DNA of 64,000 nucleotides, taken from contig NZ_JBHSRF010000003.1 in assembly GCF_042658925.1 (NCBI RefSeq), forward strand, positions 209,790-273,789. Direction: 5' to 3'. This DNA comes from Sphaerisporangium aureirubrum (GTDB taxonomy: Bacteria; Actinomycetota; Actinomycetes; Streptosporangiales; Streptosporangiaceae). The notes beneath the pieces are model-generated. The model saw only the letters and a list, made by a program, of their open reading frames with translations, was not told where the DNA came from and searched no databases. Below are positions 9,267 through 18,565 of the stretch, one piece after another; positions within the stretch are counted from its first letter, which is position 1; each line of letters opens with the position of its first letter. A program made the translations under genes and the position numbers.

Positions 9267-9399
9267 GCCGCCCGACGCTAGACGCCGCACCCGTGCCGGG
9301 GCTGTCCCCGAAAGTCGACGATCCGGCCGGCGAACGTTGACAGCCCCGCAGGGATCACCCCTTGCGGTTTCATTCCGGGGGCGACCTAGCCTTGGGGGC

Positions 9400-10605
9400 A
9401 TGTGGCGGGCTTTGGCGGGTCCTGTGGTGGTCGTCGCCGTGGATGGCTTCGTGCTGTACCGGGTGGCGGGGAGTGAGCCGTGGTGGGTGGTGGTGATGCG
9501 GCTCCTGGCGGTGGCGGTGGTGGCCGTGGTGGTGCGGCGGGTGCCGGTGGCGGGGTTTCTGGCGGCGCTGGGCGTCGCGGCCGGTGGGCCGGCGAACGCG
9601 TTGCTCGTGTGGGCGGGGTATCAGGCGGGCGCGCGGGTCTCCTCGCGGCGCGGGGTGACCGTGCTGGTGGCGGGGGTGGTCGCGGCTTTCGGGGCGCAGG
9701 TGTGGATGGCGGCGACGCCCACCGGTGGGGTGGTGGGGACGTACGTCGTGTTCGTGGCGCTGCCCGCCGTGGTCGGGCGCAGCGTCGCGCAGCGGCGGAA
9801 CCTGCGGGCGGCGCTGGACGACCGGGAGCGGCGGCTGCGCAGGGAACGGCGGCTGCTGGCCGAGCGGGAACGGCTGCGGGAACGGCTGCGCATCGCCAGG
9901 GACGTGCACGACTCGCTCGGGCACCGGCTCGGCCTCATCTCGGTGCAGGCGGCGGCGCTGGAGGTGGCGGACCTGCCCGGTCCGCACCAGGAGGCGGTAC
10001 GGCGCCTGGCCGGCACCGCGCGCACCGCCATGGACGAGCTGCACGAGCTGGTGGGCACGCTGCGCAGCCCGGAGGCGGTCCCCCGGGACGGGGCGCTGGA
10101 CGGCATCGACGAGCTGGCGGCGGGCTTCCGCGCCGCGGGGGTGCCGCTGACGGTGCGCTCCTCCGGGGAGCCGGTCGAGGTGCCGTCCGCCGTGGCGCAG
10201 GCCGCGTACCGGGTGGCCGAGGAAGGGCTGACCAACGCGGCCAAGCACGCCCCCGGCGAACCGGTCACGATGACCCTGCACTGGGAGACCGACGCCCTGC
10301 TGCTCACCCTGGCCAACCCGCTGCCCCCGGGCCCGGAAGGCGTGGGATACGGCCTGATCGGGCTGACCGAGCGCGTCCGGCTGGCGGGCGGCATGCTGCA
10401 CGTCACCCGCGCCGCGGGGGAGTTCCGGCTCGTCGCCATGCTGCCGGCGACCCTGGAGCCGGAGCACGAGGCCGAGCACGAGAGCCACATCACCGACGCC
10501 GCCCGCGCGAGCGCCGCCGTCGCCAACCGCATCTGGGTCGCCGCGCTCGCCGTCACCGTCGCCGCCCTGGCCCTCATCTCGGGCCCGATGGGCGGCCCCG
10601 GGTGA
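9400..10605 (+). CDS. Sensor histidine kinase, NarL/DesK class, with extra C-terminal helix
   Basis: This 401-residue kinase has four or five N-terminal helices with short loops (about residues 1-125), then a coiled segment (RNLRAALDDRERRLRRERRLL). The HisKA_3 dimer domain contains the phospho-acceptor His170 in RDVHDSLGHRL. The HATPase region has EEGLTNAAKHA and GYGLIGLTERV. The short outer loops indicate sensing within the membrane. After the ATPase domain there is a further hydrophobic helix (IWVAALAVTVAALALISG), which is unusual for this class. It overlaps the response regulator gene by GTGA and is divergent from the ABC exporter, which is the likely target. Confidence 0.92.
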   Translation: MWRALAGPVVVVAVDGFVLYRVAGSEPWWVVVMRLLAVAVVAVVVRRVPVAGFLAALGVAAGGPANALLVWAGYQAGARVSSRRGVTVLVAGVVAAFGAQVWMAATPTGGVVGTYVVFVALPAVVGRSVAQRRNLRAALDDRERRLRRERRLLAERERLRERLRIARDVHDSLGHRLGLISVQAAALEVADLPGPHQEAVRRLAGTARTAMDELHELVGTLRSPEAVPRDGALDGIDELAAGFRAAGVPLTVRSSGEPVEVPSAVAQAAYRVAEEGLTNAAKHAPGEPVTMTLHWETDALLLTLANPLPPGPEGVGYGLIGLTERVRLAGGMLHVTRAAGEFRLVAMLPATLEPEHEAEHESHITDAARASAAVANRIWVAALAVTVAALALISGPMGGPG

Positions 10606-11261
10606 TCCGGGTGCTGATCGCGGACGACGACGCGCTGATCAGGGCCGGGGTCCGGGCGGTGCTGGAGACGGCGCCGGACGTGGAGGTCGTGGGCGAGGCG
10701 GAGGACGGGCGGGCGGCGGTCGAGACGGTGCTCGGGCGGCGCGTGGACGTGGCGCTGCTGGACATCAGCATGCCCGGCATGGACGGGCTGACCGCGATCG
10801 AGCACCTGCGCGGCCGGGGGTCGGTGACGCGGTTCGTGGTGCTGACCGCGTTCGGCGCCGAGACCAACGTGCTGCGCGCCCTCGGCGGCGGCGTCGCCGG
10901 TTTCGTCCTGAAGAACTGCGCCCCCGAGGAGCTGATCCGCGCCGTCCGCTCCGCCCACGCCGGCGAGGCCTACCTGTCCCCGGCCGTCACCAGGCTGGTC
11001 CTCGGCATGGTCCGCCCCGAGACGGGAAGGCGCCGCCAGGAGGCCCGGCGGCGCCTCGCGGCCCTCACCGGCCGCGAGTCCGAGGTCGTCGCGCTGGTCG
11101 CCGAGGGCCTGTCCAACGCCGAGATCGGCGTTCGCCTCCACATGAGCGAGACCACCATCAAGACCTACGTCAGCCGCGTCCTCGCCAAACTGGACTGCGC
11201 CAACCGCGTCCAGGCCGCGCTGCTGGTCCGGGACGCGGAAGGGCCCGGCGTCAGTCCGTGA
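10602..11261 (+). CDS. Response regulator, NarL/LuxR class
   Basis: This 219-residue regulator has a receiver domain with acidic pair DDD at residues 8-10, phospho-acceptor Asp54 in LLDISMPGMDG, and conserved Thr/Lys positions (VVLTAF, FVLKN). A LuxR-type helix-turn-helix spans about 150-210 (LTGRESEVVALVAEGLSNAEIG). The GTG start overlaps the kinase stop by 4 bp, so it is the cognate partner. Its 3' end overlaps the convergent HelD gene by 11 bp. It probably controls the divergent ABC exporter genes. Confidence 0.93.
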   Translation: MIRVLIADDDALIRAGVRAVLETAPDVEVVGEAEDGRAAVETVLGRRVDVALLDISMPGMDGLTAIEHLRGRGSVTRFVVLTAFGAETNVLRALGGGVAGFVLKNCAPEELIRAVRSAHAGEAYLSPAVTRLVLGMVRPETGRRRQEARRRLAALTGRESEVVALVAEGLSNAEIGVRLHMSETTIKTYVSRVLAKLDCANRVQAALLVRDAEGPGVSP

Positions 11262-13563
11262 AGTGCTCCGGGGACAGGGGATGGGGCGGCAGCGGGGTCT
11301 CGTGGAGGACGGTGAGGCGCTGGGTGGGGCGGGTCAGCGCCACGTAGAGATCCTGGGGACCCTTGGGGGACTGGGTGAGGATCTGCTCGGGGGCGACGAC
11401 GATCACCGAGTCGAACTCCAGGCCCTTGGCCTGGGTGACGGTCAGCACGACGGCGGGGGAGTCGAGGGCGTCCGGGCTGAGGGTGGAGGCCGCCCCGGGG
11501 AGGAGGACGGCGATCTCGCGGTGGCGGGCGTCGGGGGTGAGGACGGCCAGGCGGCCGTCGCCGATCGCGGTGAGCTCGGCCTCGACCAGCGGCGGGAGCA
11601 CCGAGGGCAGGCCGGCGCCGGGGACGCGCAGGGCGCGGGGCGGCGCGGCGCCGTCCCGGACCGAGATGGGGGGCTCCTCGGCGGGGGCGACGGAACGCAG
11701 CACGTCGGTGGCGACGGCCATGATCTGGGCGGGGGTGCGGTAGTTGACCAGCAGGCGGGCCTCGCGCCAGCGGCCCTTGACGTACGGGTCGAGCATCTCG
11801 CCCCACGAGCGCGCGCCCGCCGCCGAACCGGTCTGCGCGATGTCCCCCACCACGGTCAGCGAACGCGCGGGGATCCGCCGCATGACCATGCGCCAGGCCA
11901 TCGCCGACAGCTCCTGCGCCTCGTCCACGATCACGTGCCCGTACGACCACCGCCGGTCCCTGGCCGCCCGGTCGGCGGTGGTGAGCGCCTCGCCGTCGTA
12001 GGCGTTGCGGTCGGCCAGCTCGTCGACCTCGACGAGCGTCGTCTCGGCCACCCCGGTGATCGTGAGCACCTCCCCGGCGTACAACTCGGCCTCGCGCCGC
12101 GCCCGGACGGCGTCCCTGGCCGCGGCCCGTCCCGCCGCGTCGTCCTCGCCGAGCAGCTCGGCGGCCTCGTCCAGCAGGGGGACGTCGCCGGGGGTCCACG
12201 GCGCGCCCGGCGGCCGCAGCAGCGCCTGGATCTCCTCCTCGCGCAGCGGACCGGAGGCGGCGGCCGGGTACAGGAGGGCCGGGTCGGTGAGCAGGTCGGC
12301 GATCAGCCGCTCGGGGGTCAGCGGCGGCCACAGCTCGTCCAGGGCCCGCCGGACGGACGGCTGGGCCCACAGCGCGGCGCGGGCGTACCGCAGGTCCTCG
12401 GCGTCGAGCGGCGGCAGGTCGAGCCTGCGGGCCTCGTCGCGGGCGAGGGCGGTGAGCATGGTGTCGGCGAACAGCTTGCGGGCGACGTTGTGCGGGCCGC
12501 GCACGGCACGCGCACGGTCGCGGGCCCGGACGCAGGCGGCGTGGTCCACGCCGAGCGCCATGCGTTCGACGACGACCTCGACGCCGCCGCGGATCGACGT
12601 CCGCAGGTCGATGAGGACCTCCAGGTCGCCGTCCGGCACGCGCTGCCGGCCCCGCACCGCCGCCGCGACCACGTCGGTCATCCGCGGGTCGCCCTTGACC
12701 ACGGCCGTCTCGGGAGGGTCCGCCGCGGTGGCCCGCACGCCGGGGTACATCTCGCCCACGGTGGTCAGCACCACGTCGGTCTCCCCGAGGGACGGCAGCA
12801 CCTGGCCGATGTAGCGCAGGAACACGGCGTTCGGCCCGATGACGAGCACGCCGCGCCGGGCCAGGGTGTCGCGGTGCGCGTAGAGCAGGTACGCGGCGCG
12901 GTGCAGCGCGGCGACGGTCTTGCCGGTGCCGGGGCCGCCCTGGACGACGAGCGCCCCGCCGAGCCCGGACCTGATGACCTGGTCCTGCTCGGCCTGGATG
13001 GTGGCCACCACGTCGCCCATCCGGCCGGTACGGCCCCGGCGCAGCGCCGCCATGAGCGCGGCCTCGCCGACCAGCGTGCGGCGGTCGGGCTCGCTGATCC
13101 TGGCGAGGTCGAACACCTCGTCGTCCAGGTCGACGACGGTGCGGCCGCGGGTGTGCAGGTGACGGCGGCGGACCAGCGGCCCGGGGTCGCTCGGCGTCGC
13201 GGTGTAGAAGGGGCGGGCGGCGGGGGCGCGCCAGTCGATCAGGACGAGTTCGTTGCCGGCGTCGCGGAGCCCGGTCCTGCCGATGTAGTACGTCTCGCCG
13301 TCCCCGTCGTCGACGCGGCCGAAGCAGAGCCCGCGTTCCACGCCGGCGAGCTGGGCGACGCGGCGGGCGTGCTCGGCGGAGGAGACGTCGCGTTCCAGGC
13401 GGGCCTGGTGGGTGCCACCGGGGCCGCCGCGGCCGTGTTCCGCGCGCAGCGCCGAGGCCGCGCGCTCGCGGGCGGCGTCGAGCCGGTCGTACACCATGGA
13501 GACGTAGTGCTGTTCGATGCGCAGTGCCTCGGCGCGGGCGGAGGAGGGTTTACGAGGCGTCAT
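11251..13563 (-). CDS. HelD-family RNA polymerase-associated ATPase/helicase
   Basis: This 770-residue UvrD/SF1-like ATPase has the HelD layout. An N-terminal coiled arm (about residues 5-75) includes EQHYVSMVYDRLDAARERA. A split helicase domain has Walker A GGPGTGKTVAALHRAAYLL near 209-227, HVIVDEAQELSAMAWRM as Walker B, GDIAQTG, and C-terminal VLTVTQAKGLEFDSV and YVALTRPTQRLTVL. HelD proteins bind RNA polymerase through two arms, remove it from stalled complexes and recycle it; the Streptomyces member HelR can rescue polymerase from rifampicin. ATG 13563 was chosen because the frame upstream looks non-coding. I could not identify a rifampicin-associated element in the promoter region. Confidence 0.9.
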   Translation of the reverse strand: MTPRKPSSARAEALRIEQHYVSMVYDRLDAARERAASALRAEHGRGGPGGTHQARLERDVSSAEHARRVAQLAGVERGLCFGRVDDGDGETYYIGRTGLRDAGNELVLIDWRAPAARPFYTATPSDPGPLVRRRHLHTRGRTVVDLDDEVFDLARISEPDRRTLVGEAALMAALRRGRTGRMGDVVATIQAEQDQVIRSGLGGALVVQGGPGTGKTVAALHRAAYLLYAHRDTLARRGVLVIGPNAVFLRYIGQVLPSLGETDVVLTTVGEMYPGVRATAADPPETAVVKGDPRMTDVVAAAVRGRQRVPDGDLEVLIDLRTSIRGGVEVVVERMALGVDHAACVRARDRARAVRGPHNVARKLFADTMLTALARDEARRLDLPPLDAEDLRYARAALWAQPSVRRALDELWPPLTPERLIADLLTDPALLYPAAASGPLREEEIQALLRPPGAPWTPGDVPLLDEAAELLGEDDAAGRAAARDAVRARREAELYAGEVLTITGVAETTLVEVDELADRNAYDGEALTTADRAARDRRWSYGHVIVDEAQELSAMAWRMVMRRIPARSLTVVGDIAQTGSAAGARSWGEMLDPYVKGRWREARLLVNYRTPAQIMAVATDVLRSVAPAEEPPISVRDGAAPPRALRVPGAGLPSVLPPLVEAELTAIGDGRLAVLTPDARHREIAVLLPGAASTLSPDALDSPAVVLTVTQAKGLEFDSVIVVAPEQILTQSPKGPQDLYVALTRPTQRLTVLHETPLPPHPLSPEHFTD

Positions 13564-13777
13564 CGGAATGGTATAATCCTTCTCGGAGGGTTGTACGCGC
13601 CGCCGGTTTAGGCAGGCCAACATCCGAGCGTAACAGCTTCCTTTTCCCCGCGCCATCGCCGATCGTCGGCCCAGGTCCCCATGCGCACGGCGCCACCCCG
13701 GCTCCCCGCGCCGGTCGTGCCCGTCCCCCTTCAGATCTCCGGCGTACGGCGGCGACGGAGAGCCGAGGCGCCGGATC

Positions 13778-14164
13778 TCACCTCATCCGCCCACCCGGCG
13801 AGCCGATGGCCTCCACCGCGTCCTGCGTGGCCGGGAAGGTCTCGAAGTGATGATCGAGATTCGTTATGGCGAGCAGCCGGGAGATCATTCCGTCCGCCAC
13901 CACCAGGCCCAGCCGTCCGCCCGCGTCCCGCACCCTGGTCAGCGTGCCGACCAGTAGTCCAAGGCCCAGGGAGTCGCAGAAGGTCGTGCCGGTCAGGTCG
14001 AGCACCAGGTGGGGCGGCCGTTGCCCCTCCATCGCACCATCGAGTTCGGCGCGCAGCCGGGGGACCGCGTTCATGTCGAGCTCGCCGACGATGCCGACGA
14101 CCACGCACGGCCCCTCGTGCCACGCGCGGATGTCCAGTCCCGTCTCTCGCGTCGGGGTTGCCAT
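13778..14164 (-). CDS. STAS-domain anti-anti-sigma factor
   Basis: This 128-residue SpoIIAA/RsbV-like protein has the STAS strand-helix order and the phosphorylatable serine in TTFCDSLGLGLL (Ser65). When unphosphorylated, such proteins bind an anti-sigma kinase and free the sigma factor. The start is strongly supported by two GGAGG-like elements before ATG 14164. No anti-sigma kinase or sigma-B-type gene adjoins it; the nearest candidate partners in the window are the SpoIIE/HATPase protein at 31121 and the second STAS protein at 22055. It stands alone, oriented away from the glycosyltransferase gene. Confidence 0.9.
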   Translation of the reverse strand: MATPTRETGLDIRAWHEGPCVVVGIVGELDMNAVPRLRAELDGAMEGQRPPHLVLDLTGTTFCDSLGLGLLVGTLTRVRDAGGRLGLVVADGMISRLLAITNLDHHFETFPATQDAVEAIGSPGGRMR

Positions 14165-14306
14165 CCTCCATCACCTCCGTTGCGAACTCGTTACCCTCGC
14201 AAAAAGGTAATAAGCCCCCGGGCGGCGAATACGCACGTGCCTGACCCCGTGTCAAGGACCTGATTGACCTCCGGTGTCAGGGTCAGCGGTCACATAATGA
14301 ATAGCA

Positions 14307-16109
14307 ATGAACGCGGAAAGTAACCGGCGTGTCGACGTGAGCATCGTGGTGCCCGTCCACAACTGCCGCCCTTACCTCGACCGGTGCCTCACCTCGCTGC
14401 TGGCTCAGGCCGTCAGCAAGGAGATCATCGTGGTGGACGACGGGTCCACCGACGGCAGCCGGGAGCTTCTCGCCGACTACGCGGCGAAATTTACGGAAAT
14501 ACGGGTCTTGCATCAGGCCGCTTCGGGAGGCCCCGGCCGTCCGCGCAACCGGGCGCTCGCACACGCCACCGGCCGCTATGTCTTCTTCTGCGACGCCGAC
14601 GACCACCTCGGCCCCGAAGCCCTGTGGCGCATGGTCGCCATGGCCGAGCGCAACGGCTCCGACATCGTGCTCGGCAAGATGATCGGGCACGGCCGCAAGG
14701 TGCCCACGTCCATGTTCCAGGAGAACCGCGACAACGCCCCCCTGGGCGAGACGACCGTCTACAACGCGCTCACCTGCTTCAAACTGTTCCGCCGCGAGAT
14801 GCTCACCCGCCACCACATCGTGTTCGACGAGTCCCTGCGGGTGGGCGAGGACATGGTCTTCTCGGTGCACGCCTACTGCCACGCCGAGACGATCTCGGTG
14901 GTCGCCGACCACGACTGCTACCACCTGGTCTCCCGGCCGGACGGCGGCAGCATCATGCAGGAGCCGAACAGCCGCCACCCGCTGGCCTGGCTGCGCATGG
15001 TCCACACCCCGATCGAGCTGATGACCCGCCACGTGCCGCCAGGCCCGCTGCGCGACCACCTGCTGCGCCGGCACTTCCGCTTCGACATCCTGGCCCAGCT
15101 CGGCGCGCCGTTCCTGGCGGCCGACCCGCCCACCCGGCGGGCCATCGCCCGCGAGGTGGCCGCCATGTGCGCGGCGTGGCTCACCGAGGGCACGCTGGAC
15201 CGTCTGCGGCCCATCGACCGGTTACGGGTGGCCTGCGCCGGCGACGTCGACCGGCTGCTGCGGATCGCCCGGGTGGAGGCCGCCGGGCTGCGGCGGCGGC
15301 TCACGGGGCTGGAATGGGCGGGCGACCGGCTGGAGGTGTCCGGGACGGCCGCGCTGACCGACTCGTGGAACGGCGTCACGGTCGGCCTGCTGCTACGCGA
15401 GCGCTTCACCTCCGCCGAGCGCCGCGTCCCGGTGACCTCCGTGGCCGACGTGTTCGCCGGCACGGTGCGGGTGTCCCGCCTGCCACCCGGGGTCTGGGAC
15501 GTGTACGTCGTGCTCGCCTGCGAAGGGGTGCGCCGGGTCGCCCGCTTCGGCGCCGACCGCGTGCCCGGGGTGGAGGCCCCCGGCCCCTGGTTGTCGTCCG
15601 CGGTCGCCGTGCCGTACTTCACCCGCGTGCACGGCAACCTCAGCATCGACATCGGCGGCCGGCTCGCCCCCGTCCCCGGCGTCGTCCGGCTCACCCGGGC
15701 CTCCTGGGGCGCCAAGGGCCTGCTGACCATCGAGGGCACCGTCACCGTCGGCCCCGGCTGCCCCGCCGCCCGCCGCGCCCGTCACCTGATCTGGCGCGAG
15801 CGCTCCTCCGGCCACGAACGCCGCGTCCCCGCCACCTGCCTCAACGAGACCCGCTTCACCGCCGCCGCCCCCCTGGACGCCCCCGGCACCTGGGAGGCCA
15901 CCCTCGAACTCAACCTCGGCGGCCCCCCCATCCGCTACCCCGTCCAGGTAGCCGACACCACCCTCACCCCCAGCACAACCTGGTGGCGCGGCCCCCACCG
16001 CTGGACCGCCTCCACCCGAGCCTCCAAGCTCCGCCGCAAACTAATAGTCTCCGTCCTCTCCCAAGGCCCCCGCTCCGTAGTCCGAGACTCCCTCCGCCTC
16101 GTCCGCTAA
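14307..16109 (+). CDS. Family 2 (GT-A) glycosyltransferase
   Basis: This 600-residue protein has an N-terminal GT-A domain. VSIVVPVHNCRPYLDRCL is near residues 10-27, the sugar-nucleotide motif VVDDGSTDGS near 46, and the DxD-type metal site FFCDADDHLG near 98. The acceptor-side acidic motif is VGEDMVF near 180. The C-terminal half (about 320-600) is a beta-rich region like those after the transferase in teichoic-acid and polysaccharide glycosyl/glycerophosphate transferases. No signal peptide or membrane helix is seen, so it acts at the inner membrane face. The start has no clear ribosome binding site. The last ~60 codons are unusually C-rich and use A-ending codons seldom seen elsewhere. 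Confidence 0.85.
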   Translation: MNAESNRRVDVSIVVPVHNCRPYLDRCLTSLLAQAVSKEIIVVDDGSTDGSRELLADYAAKFTEIRVLHQAASGGPGRPRNRALAHATGRYVFFCDADDHLGPEALWRMVAMAERNGSDIVLGKMIGHGRKVPTSMFQENRDNAPLGETTVYNALTCFKLFRREMLTRHHIVFDESLRVGEDMVFSVHAYCHAETISVVADHDCYHLVSRPDGGSIMQEPNSRHPLAWLRMVHTPIELMTRHVPPGPLRDHLLRRHFRFDILAQLGAPFLAADPPTRRAIAREVAAMCAAWLTEGTLDRLRPIDRLRVACAGDVDRLLRIARVEAAGLRRRLTGLEWAGDRLEVSGTAALTDSWNGVTVGLLLRERFTSAERRVPVTSVADVFAGTVRVSRLPPGVWDVYVVLACEGVRRVARFGADRVPGVEAPGPWLSSAVAVPYFTRVHGNLSIDIGGRLAPVPGVVRLTRASWGAKGLLTIEGTVTVGPGCPAARRARHLIWRERSSGHERRVPATCLNETRFTAAAPLDAPGTWEATLELNLGGPPIRYPVQVADTTLTPSTTWWRGPHRWTASTRASKLRRKLIVSVLSQGPRSVVRDSLRLVR

Positions 16110-16660
16110 CCCCCACCCGCCCCCCATTCACGTCTTTCCTCACTCATCCGCGTCCGTTCCGCATGCCTTCAAACCCGCTCCGGCCGGGGTTGAGGGGCCC
16201 ACCCGTTGTCGACACCCACCATGCCGACCACAGCCCACCCGATCCACGGGTAATCCACCACCACACCTGGACGCCACCCCCACGAGGCGTGGGCACCCCG
16301 ATGGTCCCGGTGCCCCCCGGAGCCCTGTCGCCCACGGCTCGCCGCCTTACCGCCCGTCGGTCCCTCTTACCGGCGCCGGGGCGGCGGGAGGCGGTACGGC
16401 GACACGGCCCCACCCGCACACCCCGCTCAACCCCGGCCTCCTCAAGGTCACCGGCTCACTCGTCGGCGCCGCCGACCGCCTACGCGCTCTTGTCACCGGC
16501 CGCGCCCGGCACTGACCCGAGGGCATAGGCATGGATTATGGCCTTCGGCGCCGAGTCCGGCGGCCAGGTTGGACGCGTCTTGATCCGGTCAGCGCGCCGG
16601 ACCAGCGAACGCCTCGGTGGCGGATGCCGGGAGACGTGTTCGGCGTCGGGGCGCGCCTGG
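16110..16660. other. Gene-free stretch holding inverted repeat copy A and a possible gene remnant
   Basis: No convincing gene is present in these 551 bases. Positions 16169-16401 are repeat copy A. From about 16420 to 16515 a plus-strand frame reads LKVTGSLVGAADRLRALV before a stop; this looks like the tail of a lost gene but matches nothing I recognise. The remainder up to the DUF6777 gene shows nothing I can assign. Confidence 0.5.
16169..16401 (-). repeat. Dispersed repeat copy A (inverted relative to B and C)
   Basis: The reverse complement of this ~233-bp segment matches 18502-18723 nearly base for base. It includes the core GGTGGTGGATTACCCGTGGA, the TGTCGACAACGGGTGGGCCC tail and the GGTAAGAGGGACCGACGGGC head. 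Because it contains the head as well as the core, it corresponds to the junction between tandem copies B and C. It lies in inverted orientation on the other side of the DUF6777 gene. Confidence 0.92.
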
Positions 16661-18103
16661 TCAGGAGCCGAAGGCCGTCCTGAGGGCGTTGATGATCTGA
16701 TCGGGTAACTCGATCTTCCAGTTGCCGTTCTCCCGGATCAGGCGCCGCCGCTCGTCGGAGAAGCGCTGCGATCGGGGGGCGCCCCCTTCACCTGAGATGG
16801 TCACGGTCCCGCTGAACGCGACGATCGCCTGGGCGCCGCGCTGCTCGACCACCCTGACGTCGTCGATGACGGTCCTGGCACCGAGCGATCGAAGCTGGTC
16901 CTCACCCGCCTGGCATTTGGCTATGAACGCGGCCCTGGACACCCCCAGCTTTCTCGTCGAACCCGAGGTGAGGGCGTCGTACAGCGGGGCGCAGTCGCCG
17001 TTCTCCACCGCGCTGGTGATCTGGCGTACCGTTGCCTCCAGCGCGGCCTCGTCCTCCGGCGTCACCTGGGGCCCTGGCCCGCCGCAGCTCGTGGACTGGC
17101 GCAGGCTCGCGCACGTGGAGTCGGTGGCACGGACGGGAGTGTCCTTCTTGCCGGTGAAGCCGACTTTACGCTGGTAGAGCTTGCCGTCGTCGAGGTCGAT
17201 CAAAGTGAAGCGCTTGACCTTCTTGCCTGCGGTGATCGTGGCGACCCTTCTCGGGGTGAAAGAGCTCCAGGCGGCTTCCGGATTGCGCGCGTATTTTCTG
17301 ACATTGTCGGAGGCGCTCGCGGCGCCTTGCGGCTCAGCCAGCGGGTTCCCGCAGTTGCACTTCACCCGTGGCACCCCCCGGTCGTCGACAAGCACCGCCG
17401 TACCGGCCTGGAGGACGGCCTGGTACGGGGTCGCCTCGCCGTCCTTGTAGTCGTAGTTGGTGACGCGTACGTCCATGCGCAGGCGTACCGGCGTCAGCCG
17501 GCCGAGGTAGGACCGGATCTGGCCGGGCTGGATCCGATGCACCCTGGCCCACGTCTGGGCCTGCGCCACGTGCCGTGGATCGGTCAGGTACGCGACCAGC
17601 TTCCCCACGTCGCACGCCACGCCGTGCTTGGTGGTGGCGTATGCGCCCTCGCGGCTGCCGTCGACGTTCTGACCAGGTTCCGGAGCACCGTCGATCGACG
17701 CGGGCCGTACATCGCGGCCGGGGGTATGGGGGTCGGCGGGCTCGGGGACGAAGGCGTCCGCCTGGGTCATGTCGACCGGGATGAGCGTGGACGCCTGCTG
17801 AATGGTCAGGAAGACGAACGTGCCGGCGACGATCGCACCGACGACTGTCGCCGCCACGGCTGCGATGGCGATCTTGATGTGCCGATCACCGGACTCGGGC
17901 CGATCGGCATCCCCCTGTCTGGCGGGCGATATCGACCGGATCGCCACACCCAACGCGACCAGCCCGGTGAGCGCACTGATCACACTGGCCAGCTGGTCGG
18001 CCTTGTCGAGCCCGACAACCGTGATGATCGCGGTCAGCGCCGCGATACCAAGACTGAACAGCAGGAGCGCGATCCAGATCCACCGTCTGAACTGGAGGGT
18101 CAC
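16661..18103 (-). CDS. Membrane protein with DUF6777-like extracytoplasmic domain
   Basis: This 480-residue protein has two N-terminal helices (about residues 8-30 and 37-55), a short charged loop, and a third helix (about 76-100). The large outer region contains the segment TPYQAVLQAGTAVLVDDRGV then VKCNCGNPL, which I recognise as characteristic of DUF6777 domains found after actinobacterial Ser/Thr kinases. The C-terminal ~110 residues (CAPLYDALTSGSTRK to GNWKIELPD) look like an NTF2-like fold with paired cysteines. The start is GTG 18103 (VTLQFRRW). The gene is alone and is bracketed by inverted copies of a repeat, as in a cassette. Function is unknown. Confidence 0.78.
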   Translation of the reverse strand: MTLQFRRWIWIALLLFSLGIAALTAIITVVGLDKADQLASVISALTGLVALGVAIRSISPARQGDADRPESGDRHIKIAIAAVAATVVGAIVAGTFVFLTIQQASTLIPVDMTQADAFVPEPADPHTPGRDVRPASIDGAPEPGQNVDGSREGAYATTKHGVACDVGKLVAYLTDPRHVAQAQTWARVHRIQPGQIRSYLGRLTPVRLRMDVRVTNYDYKDGEATPYQAVLQAGTAVLVDDRGVPRVKCNCGNPLAEPQGAASASDNVRKYARNPEAAWSSFTPRRVATITAGKKVKRFTLIDLDDGKLYQRKVGFTGKKDTPVRATDSTCASLRQSTSCGGPGPQVTPEDEAALEATVRQITSAVENGDCAPLYDALTSGSTRKLGVSRAAFIAKCQAGEDQLRSLGARTVIDDVRVVEQRGAQAIVAFSGTVTISGEGGAPRSQRFSDERRRLIRENGNWKIELPDQIINALRTAFGS

Positions 18104-18247
18104 ACCCGTATATTGTCCGCTTGACGAGCGGGGAATGCGATAGGAAATACCCGCTTAGTATTGTTAGCATCGCATTAAGTAACTGCGCCGAGTGTACGCA
18201 CCCCAGGCGGCAGCCGATTCACTGGTGAATCACGCCCCCTCCTGCGC

Positions 18248-18565
18248 CAGGGCTCCCGGAGGGCCATCGGGACCATCGGGGTGCCCACCCCTCGTGGGGG
18301 TGGCGTCTCGTGGGGGTGGCGTCCACGTGTGGTGGTGGATTACCCGTGGATCGGGTGGGCTGTGGTCGGCATGGTGGGTGTCGACAACGGGTGGGCCCCT
18401 CAACCCGGCCGGAGCGGGTTTGATGTCTTCGGTCCTTTGACGTCGGCTATTCCTCGAGCGGCGACCTCTGTCGAGTTCCTCGCCGTACAACGGCGCCGGG
18501 TTCGCCGTACCGCCTCCCGCCGGTAAGAGGGACCGACGGGCGGTAAGGCGGCGAGCCGTGGGCGA
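18248..18565 (+). repeat. Tandem repeat copy B
   Basis: This ~318-bp unit starts CAGGGCTCC and ends GAGCCGTGGGCGA, immediately followed by copy C. It differs from C mainly by an internal 16-bp duplication (TCGTGGGGGTGGCGTC twice) and single substitutions. It carries the same core as copy A, plus a distal part with CCTTTGACGTCGGCTATTCC that A lacks. Confidence 0.92.

Noticed and set aside
11263..13611. Open frame of 782 codons on the plus strand
   Set aside because: It is antisense to the HelD gene and is composed of Gly/Val/Arg/Asp-rich low-complexity sequence.
16661..18103. Composite transposon reading of the repeat-bracketed gene
   Set aside because: No transposase, no terminal short inverted repeats and no target duplication could be seen, so it is reported only as a repeat structure.
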